Of a DNA stretch of 64,000 nucleotides, positions 43,484 through 52,294 are shown in pieces. The DNA is taken from positions 186,001-250,000 of the forward strand of contig CAXXJI010000019.1 in NCBI GenBank assembly GCA_963666035.2. The letters run 5' to 3'. Both the position numbers and the translations under genes were made by a program. A model generated the notes under the pieces. It was given only the letters and a program-made list of their open reading frames with translations. It was not told the DNA's origin and ran no database searches. The stretch's first letter is position 1. The number at the start of each line of letters is the position of its first letter. Source of the stretch: CALMFG01 sp963666035 (GTDB lineage: Bacteria > Bacillota > Clostridia > Christensenellales > CALMFG01).

Positions 43484-43675
43484 TGACGCGAAACTGCTCT
43501 TTGAAAAGAGTGAGTTATCTAAGACAAAGAAGCTGATTAATCTATTCGTTGATAGAGTCACCGTATATGAGGAATCGATTGAGTTGAAGCTAAAAATAAA
43601 ACCCGATTTATCCATTCCGACCAAAGAATCCGATAAATCGAGTCTATTTTTGAAAGACACCAAGTCGTGTCCTCT
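43484..43675 (+). pseudogene. Large serine recombinase C-terminal remnant
   Basis: An open segment reads FDAKLLFEKSELSKTKKLIN, then LFVDRVTVYEESIELKLKIK, resembling the last coiled part of large serine site-specific recombinases (their typical 'F-V-V-Y--I-I--K' end). The catalytic and zinc domains are missing. It runs up to the 3' end of tRNA-Leu, suggesting a past integration at this tRNA. The assignment rests on a short pattern. Confidence 0.45.
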
Positions 43676-43678
43676 TGG

Positions 43679-43765
43679 TGGTGCCGAAGGTGGGAGTCGA
43701 ACCCACACGGTATTGCTACCACCGGATTTTGAATCCGGCACGTCTGCCAATTCCATCACTTCGGC
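43679..43765 (-). tRNA. tRNA-Leu (anticodon CAA)
   Basis: On the minus strand the sequence folds as a complete type II tRNA: acceptor GCCGAAG/CTTCGGC, a D-arm with AATTGGCAGAC, anticodon arm CCGGA-TTCAAAA-TCCGG with anticodon CAA, a long variable arm, T-arm GTGGG-TTCGACT-CCCAC, discriminator A and an encoded CCA. Confidence 0.97.
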
Positions 43766-43949
43766 TAACTTTAAATGCAAAAACAATACTAGCATAAACA
43801 TCATCGATAGTCAATGTTTTGTTGGCACAATAAAAGCGCTTTTCTCTACATTTTTCTCTACTATTATCCAGTATCAATGTCTATTCTAATTTGAGATCTG
43901 TTATCTTCATCAATTTGCTGCCACAAAAAATCACGAATTAATCAATTTG

Positions 43950-44099
43950 TCTTTTTTATGGTTAAGCAGCTTTATCCTTCACTATAAAATATGCAAGGAT
44001 AGAAACACAGTCCCAGCTGGTAGACCGAGACCATCAATCTGTCAGCAACCTGTCTCCTCGGTCGTCCCTTCTTTGCCAAATAAACTAGGGGCATTTATT
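43950..44099 (+). promoter_or_regulatory. Possible structured leader (yjdF-motif-like) before the yjdF remnant
   Basis: About 150 nt with several complementary runs (for example GACCGAG with CTCGGTC near 44025-44076) lie directly before the yjdF-like start. In Bacillota the yjdF riboswitch occupies this position. The consensus could not be checked by eye, so this is a context-based suggestion. Confidence 0.35.
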
Positions 44100-44249
44100 A
44101 TGCAAAGAATTGAAAGTGTACTGACTGTGTATTTTGGCAATCCTCTTTGGGTTGGCTTGTAAGAGCGTATGGCTGATGAACAACTGGATGCCTGTAAGAT
44201 TACCTTTGGAACTGAGCCAATAATAATGTGGTATTATTCGTTTTTTTGA
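44100..44249 (+). pseudogene. YjdF (DUF2992) family protein, truncated and with internal stop
   Basis: The reading MQRIESVLTVYFGNPLWVGL, stop, ERMADEQLDACKITFGTEP follows the start of YjdF/DUF2992 proteins (pattern LTVYFEDPFWVG-ERxxxGxLxxCKVTFGAEP). The TAA at 44160-44162 and the second stop at 44247-44249 leave a dead fragment. The rest of the gene is unrecognisable before the rpmE promoter. Confidence 0.65.
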
Positions 44250-44358
44250 ACAACTAGATCCAAAAAAATGAAAAGCAGAACACAGGGGTAGATAAGGTGT
44301 CTTAAAAACGTTCTGATTAGAATATGGTCCCATAAAAAAATTATTGACAATTTATCCC

Positions 44359-44386
44359 TTGCTTTTTTTAAAACCTATGTTATAAT
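44359..44386 (+). promoter_or_regulatory. Promoter of rpmE operon
   Basis: A perfect TATAAT at 44381-44386 has TTGCTT 16 bp upstream. A consensus TTGACA at 44344 is too far for the same -10. Transcription would start about 50 bp before rpmE. Confidence 0.55.
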
Positions 44387-44444
44387 AATTTTTGCGACTA
44401 AAATGTAAAAAGCGTTGATAACGTGATAGATAGAGGTGAAAGCA

Positions 44445-44642
44445 ATGAAACAAGGTATCCATCCGGAATATCATACCTGCACAGTCAAATGCGCGTGCGG
44501 TAATACATTTGAAACCGGTTCAACCATCAAAGAGATGAAGGTTGAGATTTGTTCCGAATGTCATCCGTTCTTTACCGGCAAACAAAAGCTGGTCGATACC
44601 GGCGGACGTGTGGACCGCTTTAATAAGCGTTATGCGAAATAA
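44445..44642 (+). CDS. rpmE: 50S ribosomal protein L31
   Basis: A 65-residue protein of the zinc-binding L31 type. The characteristic KQGIHPEYHTCTVKCACGN start, CSECHPFFTGKQK centre and GGRVDRFNKRY end are all present, with the cysteines expected to hold zinc. ATG 44445 has a GAGGTG site; the in-frame ATG at 44436 lies too close to it. It is the first gene of the rpmE-yqhQ-prmC-prfA block conserved in Clostridia. Confidence 0.97.
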   Translation: MKQGIHPEYHTCTVKCACGNTFETGSTIKEMKVEICSECHPFFTGKQKLVDTGGRVDRFNKRYAK

Positions 44643-44760
44643 GCGTTCTGTTTTTTAGGTATCAAAAAAGTCATTAACCCGTACTTCAAGACCGTATGCG
44701 CCTTTTATTATATGTCGTTCCGGTCTTTTTGTTTTTAAATATTTATAAGGAGTAGACACT

Positions 44761-45777
44761 ATGAAAGTTTGCGATATCGGCGGGCAAGGCGTTCTGGAAG
44801 GCGTCATGATGCGAAGTTTGCATACTTCCGCTCTGGCGGTACGAAAATCCAGCGGTGAGATTGTGCTGAAGAAAACCCCTTTTGTTTCTAAAACCAAAAC
44901 ACATAAGTTCTATAAACTGCCCATCATCCGCGGTGTGGTTTCATTCGTGGAGATGTTGAAAATGGGCGTGGGCACCATCTCGGATTCAGCGGTGATGTAC
45001 GATGACGGCACCGAACAGGAACAGCCTGGTAAGTTTGATACCTTTGTGGCTAAAACGCTGAAACTAAATCCGATGGATGTCATGATGTTTTTTGCGGTTC
45101 TCATGGCCATCGGCTTTTCCGTGCTTTTGTTTTTCATCGTACCGAATGTGCTGACCAGTTTTGTCTCCCCTCATGTCGATTCCGGTTTTCTAAAGAATCT
45201 GATTGAGGGCGGTGTCCGTATCGTGATCTTTGTACTGTATATCGTTTCAATCACTTTTGTTAAAGATATCAGACGCCTGTTTATGTACCACGGCGCTGAA
45301 CACCGCGTCATCAACTGCTATGAACACGAAAAAGAAATGACCGTCAAAAACGCGCAAGGATTCACGACACTTAATCCGCGATGCGGCACCAGCTTTATGC
45401 TGATTGTCATGGTCATTGCCGTCATCGTTTTTTCTTTCTTTAAATGGAGCGATGCATGGTATGTTCGTGTGGGGCTCCGTTTAGCGCTCTTGCCTGTGGT
45501 TGCGGGTATATCATATGAAGTGTTAAAGCTTTTGGCTAAATCGGAAAATATCTTTGTCAGAATTTTGCGTGCCCCCGGCATGTCCCTGCAGTACCTCACC
45601 ACCAAGCCGCCCACAGACGATATGGTGGAAGTCTCCATGCTGGCCTTCAGAGCCGCAGAGGGCCTGATGACCGATGAAGAACTGGAAGCCATGCGGGTTG
45701 AGTTTTCACACGGTGCCGTTAATGAGGAATCCAAAGCAAACAGCGCTGCTCCGATCGGCGAACCGCAGGATGCCTGA
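44761..45777 (+). CDS. yqhQ: DUF1385 membrane protein (YqhQ)
   Basis: A 338-residue protein with the DUF1385 hallmark start DIGGQGVLEGVMMRS, several transmembrane helices (about 110-135, 155-175, 215-235, 240-260) and the conserved MYHGAEHRVINCYE and NPRCGTSFMLIVM boxes, which carry His/Cys residues likely to bind metal. The molecular function of the family is not known. It is conserved between rpmE and prmC in many Clostridia, suggesting a link to translation or cell-envelope homeostasis. AAGGAG precedes the start. Confidence 0.94.
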   Translation: MKVCDIGGQGVLEGVMMRSLHTSALAVRKSSGEIVLKKTPFVSKTKTHKFYKLPIIRGVVSFVEMLKMGVGTISDSAVMYDDGTEQEQPGKFDTFVAKTLKLNPMDVMMFFAVLMAIGFSVLLFFIVPNVLTSFVSPHVDSGFLKNLIEGGVRIVIFVLYIVSITFVKDIRRLFMYHGAEHRVINCYEHEKEMTVKNAQGFTTLNPRCGTSFMLIVMVIAVIVFSFFKWSDAWYVRVGLRLALLPVVAGISYEVLKLLAKSENIFVRILRAPGMSLQYLTTKPPTDDMVEVSMLAFRAAEGLMTDEELEAMRVEFSHGAVNEESKANSAAPIGEPQDA

Positions 45778-46612
45778 AAACGCACTGGACATATTAAACA
45801 CGGCCATACTTCGTTTACATAGCGCTGGCATTGATGAAGCCGAGTTGGACGCCAAATATATTGTCAGTCATGTGCTGGGCGTTCCAGCCTATACGCTGTA
45901 TACCGAAAAAGCTCGCACCGTCAATCGCCGTCAAAAAAGCGTGATTGATCGCATGCTGAAACAAAGAACAGCGGGAAAGCCTTTACAATACGTCATCAAA
46001 GAACAGGCTTTCTTTGGTCTCACCTTTAAAGTGACCCCGCATGTTCTCATCCCGCGGCCCGAAACCGAACTGCTGGTGGAAAAAGCTTTAAAAAAAGCCC
46101 GCGAGCTGACATCCCCCGACATTCTGGATTTGTGCACAGGCTCGGGCTGTATCGCTGTATCGCTTAAAGCAAATCTTCCTGGTGCCCGTATCACTGCTTC
46201 GGATATCTCAGCAGGTGCGCTGCGTACCGCAAAAAGCAACGCGAAGCTCAACCGGACCGATATCCGTTTTGTTCGCAGCGATTTATTCAGCCGCCTTACG
46301 GCCACTTTTGATATCATCGTCACCAACCCCCCTTATATCAATCAAAAGGATTATCAGGCGCTGGACAAAAAGATTCTGGATCACGAACCCAAAACAGCCT
46401 TGCTAGGCGGAGAAGACGGTCTTACGGTGATCCGCATCATCATTGCAGAAGCGATAACGCATCTGAGACCAAACGGTTGGCTGTTGATGGAGATCGGGTA
46501 CGACCAGCGGGAATCGGTAGAGGCCTTGATGAAAAAAGAGGGGTGTTTGGATATTCATACTTTTCAAGATTACAGTGGATTTGATAGAATAGTGATTGGC
46601 AGAAGAATTTGA
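45770..46612 (+). CDS. prmC: Release-factor glutamine methyltransferase PrmC
   Basis: About 280 residues. It methylates the Gln of the GGQ motif in release factors. An N-terminal helical domain precedes the SAM-binding Rossmann fold (ILDLCTGSGCIAVSL), and the catalytic NPPY motif is seen in IVTNPPYINQKDY. The start ATG 45770 overlaps the yqhQ stop by 8 nt; its substrate gene prfA follows 20 bp later. No disruption is seen. Confidence 0.95.
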   Translation: MPENALDILNTAILRLHSAGIDEAELDAKYIVSHVLGVPAYTLYTEKARTVNRRQKSVIDRMLKQRTAGKPLQYVIKEQAFFGLTFKVTPHVLIPRPETELLVEKALKKARELTSPDILDLCTGSGCIAVSLKANLPGARITASDISAGALRTAKSNAKLNRTDIRFVRSDLFSRLTATFDIIVTNPPYINQKDYQALDKKILDHEPKTALLGGEDGLTVIRIIIAEAITHLRPNGWLLMEIGYDQRESVEALMKKEGCLDIHTFQDYSGFDRIVIGRRI

Positions 46613-46632
46613 TATTTTAAGAGGAAAGACAT

Positions 46633-47700
46633 ATGTTTGATAAACTAAACAAAACCGAAGAACGGTATGATGAGATTTCCGGCCTGTTGGCCGACCCGGC
46701 CGTCATTTCGGATAATGAAAAATATAAATCGCTCATGAAAGAACAGAGCGGCATTGAAGATGTGGTGGAAGCATACCGCCAATATAAAAAACTGGCTGAT
46801 GAACTGAAAGGGGCAAAAGAGATGATTGCGCTTTCAGACGACAAAGAGATGCTGGAGTTGGCCAAAGAAGAGGAAAAAGCGCTTTCAGCTGAGGTTGAAG
46901 CTTTGACCGAAAAGCTGAAGCTTCTGCTGGTACCCAAGGATCCCAACGACGATAGAAACGCCGTGCTGGAGATCCGTGCCGGCACCGGCGGCGAAGAAGC
47001 TGCACTGTTTGGTATGGACCTGCTTCGTATGTACACACGTTTCACCGAACGTCAGGGTTTTAAGATGGACTACCTTTCGAGCAATTACACCGAAAAAGGC
47101 GGTGTGAAAGAGGTAGTCATCAATATCTCCGGTAAAGGCGTTTTTGGCAAGCTGAAATTCGAGAGCGGCGTACACCGCGTCCAGCGCGTACCCGAAACCG
47201 AATCCTCCGGGCGCATCCATACCTCTGCGGCGACCGTAGCCGTTCTGCCTGAGGCTGAGGATGTGGATATCGCGATTAACCCTAACGACTTGCGTGTCGA
47301 TGTTTATCGCAGCAGCGGCAACGGCGGTCAAAGCGTCAACACCACCGACTCCGCGGTCCGCATCACGCATATCCCGACCGGTTTGGTTGTCACCTGTCAG
47401 GACGAAAAATCCCAGTTGAAAAACAAGGACAAAGCGATGAAGATTCTAAAGGCGCGTCTGTATGATATCGCTAAGCAGGAGCAGGAAGCCGAGCTCAGTG
47501 AAAATCGCAAATCTCAGGTGGGATCGGGCGACAGAAGTGAACGTATTCGCACCTATAACTTCCCGCAGGGCCGTGTCACCGATCACCGCATCAACCTGAC
47601 CCTCTACAAGCTGGATGCGTTTTTGGACGGCGATTTAGACGAAATGCTGGAGAGCCTTGCTATCAGTGCCAAACAGGATGCCTTGACAAATCAAGCCTAA
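46633..47700 (+). CDS. prfA: Peptide chain release factor 1
   Basis: A 355-residue class I release factor recognising UAA and UAG. The peptidyl-hydrolysis GGQ motif is seen in SSGNGGQSVNTTDSAVRITH. The codon-recognition region of RF1 is in the central domain (VHRVQRVPETESSGRIHTSA). AGAGGAAAG precedes ATG. It ends the operon before a strong terminator. The length is normal. Confidence 0.97.
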   Translation: MFDKLNKTEERYDEISGLLADPAVISDNEKYKSLMKEQSGIEDVVEAYRQYKKLADELKGAKEMIALSDDKEMLELAKEEEKALSAEVEALTEKLKLLLVPKDPNDDRNAVLEIRAGTGGEEAALFGMDLLRMYTRFTERQGFKMDYLSSNYTEKGGVKEVVINISGKGVFGKLKFESGVHRVQRVPETESSGRIHTSAATVAVLPEAEDVDIAINPNDLRVDVYRSSGNGGQSVNTTDSAVRITHIPTGLVVTCQDEKSQLKNKDKAMKILKARLYDIAKQEQEAELSENRKSQVGSGDRSERIRTYNFPQGRVTDHRINLTLYKLDAFLDGDLDEMLESLAISAKQDALTNQA

Positions 47701-47708
47701 AATAGCCT

Positions 47709-47745
47709 AAAAAAAAAGCAGGGATTTAATCTCTGCTTTTTTTTT
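47709..47745 (+). terminator. Rho-independent terminator of the rpmE-prfA operon
   Basis: AAAAAAAGCAGGGAT and ATCTCTGCTTTTTTTT form a stem (one G-T pair) with a TTA loop and a long T-run, 8 bp after prfA. Confidence 0.92.
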
Positions 47746-48033
47746 ACCACGCGCGGCTGTGTTTTTACCGGATGGCTTCCAATCCAAACAGCTTGAACTT
47801 AGCCTTTTAACAACCCAAATAGAACGGATAATTTTTGAAATTTCTTTTCTTTCTTTGCACAAAAACCTTAAAAGCGCTATTTAACAATTATATGTTCATC
47901 CTCTTTATTGATCTGTTCTATCCCTGTACTTTTTGGTTGATTTAGCATTAAAAGCATGGTATCCTCAATTGAAAGTCTGCACATTTGTTGCAGAGTATTA
48001 AAAAACCTGAAAGCGCGTTTGGAGGTGCTTTAT

Positions 48034-49668
48034 ATGCAAAGCCGATTAATTGATGATATTAAAAATTTTATCAAAAAAAATACATTATATCTCATTCTGT
48101 TAGCAGGTGTTTGTATGCTGAGCTACGGCTTTTCTATCACCCATTATTCTATCGGCATAGATAACACCAATACCTCATTTTATCTTGACGAGATGGGTAT
48201 GCTTGCGCACGGAAGAATGACATCCACGCTTTTGGATAAAATCTTGTTTCCGATGGGTCCCATTCAGTTTTGGTCATTATCACTTGGTATCATCCTATTG
48301 TACTGCGCCATAGTGTTGCTCAGTATACTGTTTAGCAAAGTGACGAATGGCAAAGTTACCCAAGGCGCTTTAATTATTTTTGGAACGGTTATGGCTTCTT
48401 TTCCGCTGGTTAACGAAACCTTAATTTATGGACACATTTCCTACAACGCCAATATGCTAATCGTCGCTTTCGCGCTGTATTTTACAAATCGTCTATTTAG
48501 CGAATTTAGCGTTAAAAAGGCAATTCCTCCTCTTATATTCATGACTTTTTCCGTTTCCTATAACGAATCTTTTTCAGCAACTTTTCTGCTGGGAATATTT
48601 ATCTTATTAATTCTGCGTTTTGTAACAGATAAGCAAAACCCCTTAACGATTAAGAAAGCTTTCTTTTTCTTTTTAACCGGACTTTGTATTCTCATTTCCG
48701 CAATCATCATTGAAAAAGTCATTGAACTTGTGGTCGTTGGCATATTAAAACCGCAAGTACCCAGCGGCGCGGATAAATCAATCATGTGGAAATATTTCCC
48801 TTTCTTCACAAACTTAAAATTACTCATCATCGGCATTGTATATCGGTTTTTCCTCGCGGGTGCCTGGTATTTGCCTATCAGTATATTTGCAATTGCTTTC
48901 GTTATTGCAGTAGTCACGGCCATTGTGCTTTCCATCAAACGTAAATCGGGCTTGATTCTGTTGCTGTTTTTGGGTCTTGTGCTGGCCGTATTTGCGATGA
49001 GCATCGTCAAAGGAGAATCCACGCCCTATCGTATGTGCTCTCCATTCTGTGTTTTTACCGGTTTTATCTTTATGCTCCTTGCGCTTCTGCTTAAAGGCAA
49101 AGGTCTTAAAATCGCATATGGCGTATTGATGGTTATCCTTGTGCTCAATCAATCTCGATCGCTGAACAACTGGTTTGTCAATGACTATCAGCGCTATGAA
49201 CATGATAAAGAAGTGCTTTTAAACGTTGCAACCGAAATTGAAAAAAACCATGATGCTACAAAGCCAGTGGTGTTTGTTGGAACCATTAAGCTGGCTCCGC
49301 AGATCAAAAAAATTCAAACTAACGGCGCTTCATTTGTTAACTGGGGTGGCAGCGGGGGCCCTGTTCCGGGTGCCGAAAATATCGAGTTCCTGCTTCGCCA
49401 GGGACACGCGTTTAATCCGCCTTCCCAAGAACAGATTGAAGCCGCGCGGGAAATCGCCGAAACCATGCAGAGCGAGTATCCCAAACCCGGTTATATTGAA
49501 GAAACCGATGATTTCATCGTCGTATACTTCGGCAGGAATTATAATTACAAAGACTATATCAGCAAAAATGAGCAGAATGCTTATGACGCTTATGTAAATA
49601 TTTTAAGCAAAGCTTTTGGCTGGAGTTATGATTATGCCTTAGGCCAGCTGGAAACCGCGATTAACTGA
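48034..49668 (+). CDS. Polytopic glycosyltransferase-like membrane protein (GtrII type)
   Basis: About 544 residues with some 11-12 transmembrane helices in the first 400 and a soluble C-terminal tail. The early FSITHYSIGIDNTNTSFYL segment, with acidic residues on the outer loop, is typical of GT-C-fold proteins of the Glucos_trans_II family, which add sugars to surface polymers from a lipid-linked donor. GGAGG 9 nt before ATG 48034 fixes the start; an upstream ATG at 47956 lacks one. It is the first gene of a run with a sulfotransferase and a flippase, so decoration of an exported polysaccharide or teichoic acid is likely. The sugar is unknown. Confidence 0.75.
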   Translation: MQSRLIDDIKNFIKKNTLYLILLAGVCMLSYGFSITHYSIGIDNTNTSFYLDEMGMLAHGRMTSTLLDKILFPMGPIQFWSLSLGIILLYCAIVLLSILFSKVTNGKVTQGALIIFGTVMASFPLVNETLIYGHISYNANMLIVAFALYFTNRLFSEFSVKKAIPPLIFMTFSVSYNESFSATFLLGIFILLILRFVTDKQNPLTIKKAFFFFLTGLCILISAIIIEKVIELVVVGILKPQVPSGADKSIMWKYFPFFTNLKLLIIGIVYRFFLAGAWYLPISIFAIAFVIAVVTAIVLSIKRKSGLILLLFLGLVLAVFAMSIVKGESTPYRMCSPFCVFTGFIFMLLALLLKGKGLKIAYGVLMVILVLNQSRSLNNWFVNDYQRYEHDKEVLLNVATEIEKNHDATKPVVFVGTIKLAPQIKKIQTNGASFVNWGGSGGPVPGAENIEFLLRQGHAFNPPSQEQIEAAREIAETMQSEYPKPGYIEETDDFIVVYFGRNYNYKDYISKNEQNAYDAYVNILSKAFGWSYDYALGQLETAIN

Positions 49669-49678
49669 GAATACATCT

Positions 49679-50635
49679 ATGATTATTAATGCTGAAAAAA
49701 AACTGAGCAAAAGAAACATCTGTCTGCCCGATTTTATTCTGGCGGGGTATCCGCGCTGCGGAACGACATCACTATATCAGTATCTTTATTTCCATCCTCA
49801 GGTTTTGCTCTCAACGCCAAAAGAGCCGCGCTTTTTCATTTTTTATAACATGAGCGATGAAGATATGCAATCCGAAAGCGATGTCACACAAAAAGCTTCC
49901 GTTCACGACATCGAAGAATACAGCCGCATCTTTAGGAAAGGTAAAAACAAAGTATGCGGCGATATGACAGTATCGCACGTTAAGCATTTTGATAGATTCG
50001 TAAAGAACGTTAAATCCGTCTATCCCCAAGGGAAAATGCCAAAGCTTATTATCGCGCTCAGAAACCCCATTGAAGCCAGCTTTTCGTCATATAATTATCA
50101 ATACTCAAGCGGTAAGTTGGATAACCCGGATTTTATGGTATGGATCAATAAAGCGAAGGCAAATAGAGACGCCGGCATCAAGGGCACCGGTCGGTTTGCT
50201 TCGATTTTCGATGTTTATAACTATCCATATCATATTCAGGAACTGAGAAAATCATTTAATGATATCTATATCTATTTATTAGACGATATGAAAAGCGACC
50301 CTATTCGTATTATGCATGAGATTTATGATTTTTTAGGTATTAAAAAAATCATACCGAAAGATCTTGGACAAGTGTATAATCGGGCAGGCTCTGTTAAAAA
50401 AAGCAAACGCACATGGGTCGTCAGTGCCAAATCCAGTATTTTTAAAAATGTGATTGCAAAGATTATCCCAGAGGCAATCGGCCGGAGATGGCTGCAAAAA
50501 ACTCGTGAAAATCAATTTGAAAAAGTAAAATTAAACGATGAACAAAAAGCATTTTTAGTCGAAAATTTTAAAGAAACCATCGAACAAACCGGTAAACTAC
50601 TTGACAGAGATTTAAGTGGATGGTTAAATGTCTAG
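49679..50635 (+). CDS. PAPS-dependent sulfotransferase
   Basis: A 318-residue soluble protein of the Sulfotransfer_1/3 family. The 5'-phosphosulfate-binding loop is GYPRCGTTSLYQYL (residues about 21-34), and the 3'-phosphate-binding segment is IALRNPIEASFSSY, with its Arg and Ser. It should transfer sulfate from PAPS to a hydroxyl of a glycan, lipid or peptide. Sulfated surface glycans are uncommon in Bacillota. It lies between a GtrII-like gene and a flippase gene (8-nt overlap with the latter), so the acceptor is probably a lipid-linked saccharide. Confidence 0.88.
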   Translation: MIINAEKKLSKRNICLPDFILAGYPRCGTTSLYQYLYFHPQVLLSTPKEPRFFIFYNMSDEDMQSESDVTQKASVHDIEEYSRIFRKGKNKVCGDMTVSHVKHFDRFVKNVKSVYPQGKMPKLIIALRNPIEASFSSYNYQYSSGKLDNPDFMVWINKAKANRDAGIKGTGRFASIFDVYNYPYHIQELRKSFNDIYIYLLDDMKSDPIRIMHEIYDFLGIKKIIPKDLGQVYNRAGSVKKSKRTWVVSAKSSIFKNVIAKIIPEAIGRRWLQKTRENQFEKVKLNDEQKAFLVENFKETIEQTGKLLDRDLSGWLNV

Positions 50636-52106
50636 TCAAATGCGCGCAAACAAAGATATAAGCTGGCAGAGCAATTATCTATTCTCCACAATAACGCTGT
50701 TGGCAAAGTCGTTAATCCCTTTATTCACTTATCCCTACTTAGCACGGGTTTTACTTGTCGATCATTTAGGCAAGTATAATTTCGGTTTTTCAGTGGCTCG
50801 TCTTTTCTTTTTTGCTATTCAGCTCGGTTTACCCTACTACGGTGCAAGAGAGATTGCCAAAACAAGCCATGATCCAATTAAGCAAAAACAGACGCAATCC
50901 GAATTGTTTGGTCTCAGTTTAACCACCGGGTTTATTTTTTCAATTCTATATTTTTTAGCCGTTGTTTTTATCCCGCAAATCAATCAGGAAAAAGAGCTCT
51001 TCTTTGCTTTGGGTCTGATGGTACTGTTTGCCCCACTTTTGGTAAACTGGCTGCTGCAAGGCCTACAGCTGTTCCGGTTTATCGCTGTTCGCGTCGTTAT
51101 TTTCCGCATCATTGGGCTAATACTGATGTTCCTTTTTATTCGCAACGTCAATGACTATGTTAAATACGGACTAATTATGTCCTTTGTCATGGTCGGCTTC
51201 TTTCCTTTTAACCTAATCAAAGCAAAAAAAATTACCGGCCATTTGGGCCTTTCATTCAAATTTAAGAGACACATCAAACCAGCTCTACTAACGATGCCAG
51301 TCAACATTGTCAAAATCGTGTTATTTCAAATTTCCAGCATTATGCTGGGTTTTCTTGCTTTGGATGCGGATGTCGCATTTTTCTCCATTCCGGCGCAGAT
51401 TATCATGGTGATATCGTCACTTCTGGTCAGTTTGTCTTTTGTGATGGTCCCTACATTGACAAAAATCATCGCTGGTGGAAACGTACAGGAGTATAGAAAA
51501 ACCACGAGAAGTGTTATGAATTTATCATGGTTTTTGGTTATCCCCATCTGCGTGGGGCTGTTGATGACCGCCAAAGAGATTATCGTATTATTTGCCGGTA
51601 TCCAATATGCCGAAGCCGCATTGACGCTGCAGATCGGTGCTTTCAGATTGCTCGCTATTGCTGTCAGTAACTTCGTTGGTTCACAGATATTGCTTTGTCA
51701 CGGCGAGGAAAAGAAGCTGTTTATTTCGCTCATCTTTGGAATCACTTTGATGGTGATCCTTAACCTCTTCTTAATCCCGAGCTTTGGGCATGTTGGCGCA
51801 ATGATCGGTACCGTCATTGCAGAGTATGCATTTGCTGTGGTTCAGCTGATTTTAGGCAGAAAATATATCTCAATAGATATGATATTGACCAAGCCACTGA
51901 CACGATATATTTTACTCTCACTGCTTTTCATTCCTATCTGTCTGCTGATTAAAACCCTTGCGCTTTCAAATATCGTAACTGTGCTGTTATGTATTGCATC
52001 ATGTATGTTGATTTACATTGTTGCATTGCTGATTCTAAAGGATAACGTTCTAAAAGAGTTCATTAGCAGGATATTTAATAGAAATCGATCAACCATTTCC
52101 CAATAG
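50628..52106 (+). CDS. Polysaccharide flippase (Wzx/oligosaccharide flippase family)
   Basis: A 492-residue protein with about 14 hydrophobic segments and the N-terminal NYLFSTITLLAKSLIPLFTY / PYLARVLLVDHLGKYNFGFS signature of MOP-superfamily Wzx flippases, which move lipid-linked oligosaccharide units across the membrane. It overlaps the sulfotransferase gene by 8 nt, indicating coupled translation. No polymerase (Wzy) gene is in view. Confidence 0.9.
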   Translation: MSSQMRANKDISWQSNYLFSTITLLAKSLIPLFTYPYLARVLLVDHLGKYNFGFSVARLFFFAIQLGLPYYGAREIAKTSHDPIKQKQTQSELFGLSLTTGFIFSILYFLAVVFIPQINQEKELFFALGLMVLFAPLLVNWLLQGLQLFRFIAVRVVIFRIIGLILMFLFIRNVNDYVKYGLIMSFVMVGFFPFNLIKAKKITGHLGLSFKFKRHIKPALLTMPVNIVKIVLFQISSIMLGFLALDADVAFFSIPAQIIMVISSLLVSLSFVMVPTLTKIIAGGNVQEYRKTTRSVMNLSWFLVIPICVGLLMTAKEIIVLFAGIQYAEAALTLQIGAFRLLAIAVSNFVGSQILLCHGEEKKLFISLIFGITLMVILNLFLIPSFGHVGAMIGTVIAEYAFAVVQLILGRKYISIDMILTKPLTRYILLSLLFIPICLLIKTLALSNIVTVLLCIASCMLIYIVALLILKDNVLKEFISRIFNRNRSTISQ

Positions 52107-52294
52107 GAAATCCAGTTTATTGAGTCATCACCACTTTCTGACGATGCTTTTCTGAAATCATCTTCGCTTTTTGTTTGCAGAGAAAACCACTTCATTCAAC
52201 AACTTCTCTTTCTTTTATTGAAACATTCCACATATCCGCTCTTTTATTCCCTGAACTTTTTTCTTTATTAAGTCCTAATACTATGTTTCTGAAA

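Noticed and set aside
43382..43889. Open frames on both strands across tRNA-Leu
   Set aside because: They cross the tRNA gene and cannot be real full-length proteins; only the recombinase-like part before the tRNA is kept, as a weak remnant.
44344..44349. TTGACA as the -35 box of the rpmE promoter
   Set aside because: It is 31 bp from the TATAAT box, too far for a normal sigma-A promoter; TTGCTT at 16 bp is the better candidate.
49811..50029. Minus-strand frame inside the sulfotransferase gene
   Set aside because: Shadow of a clearly conserved gene; no start signal or motif.
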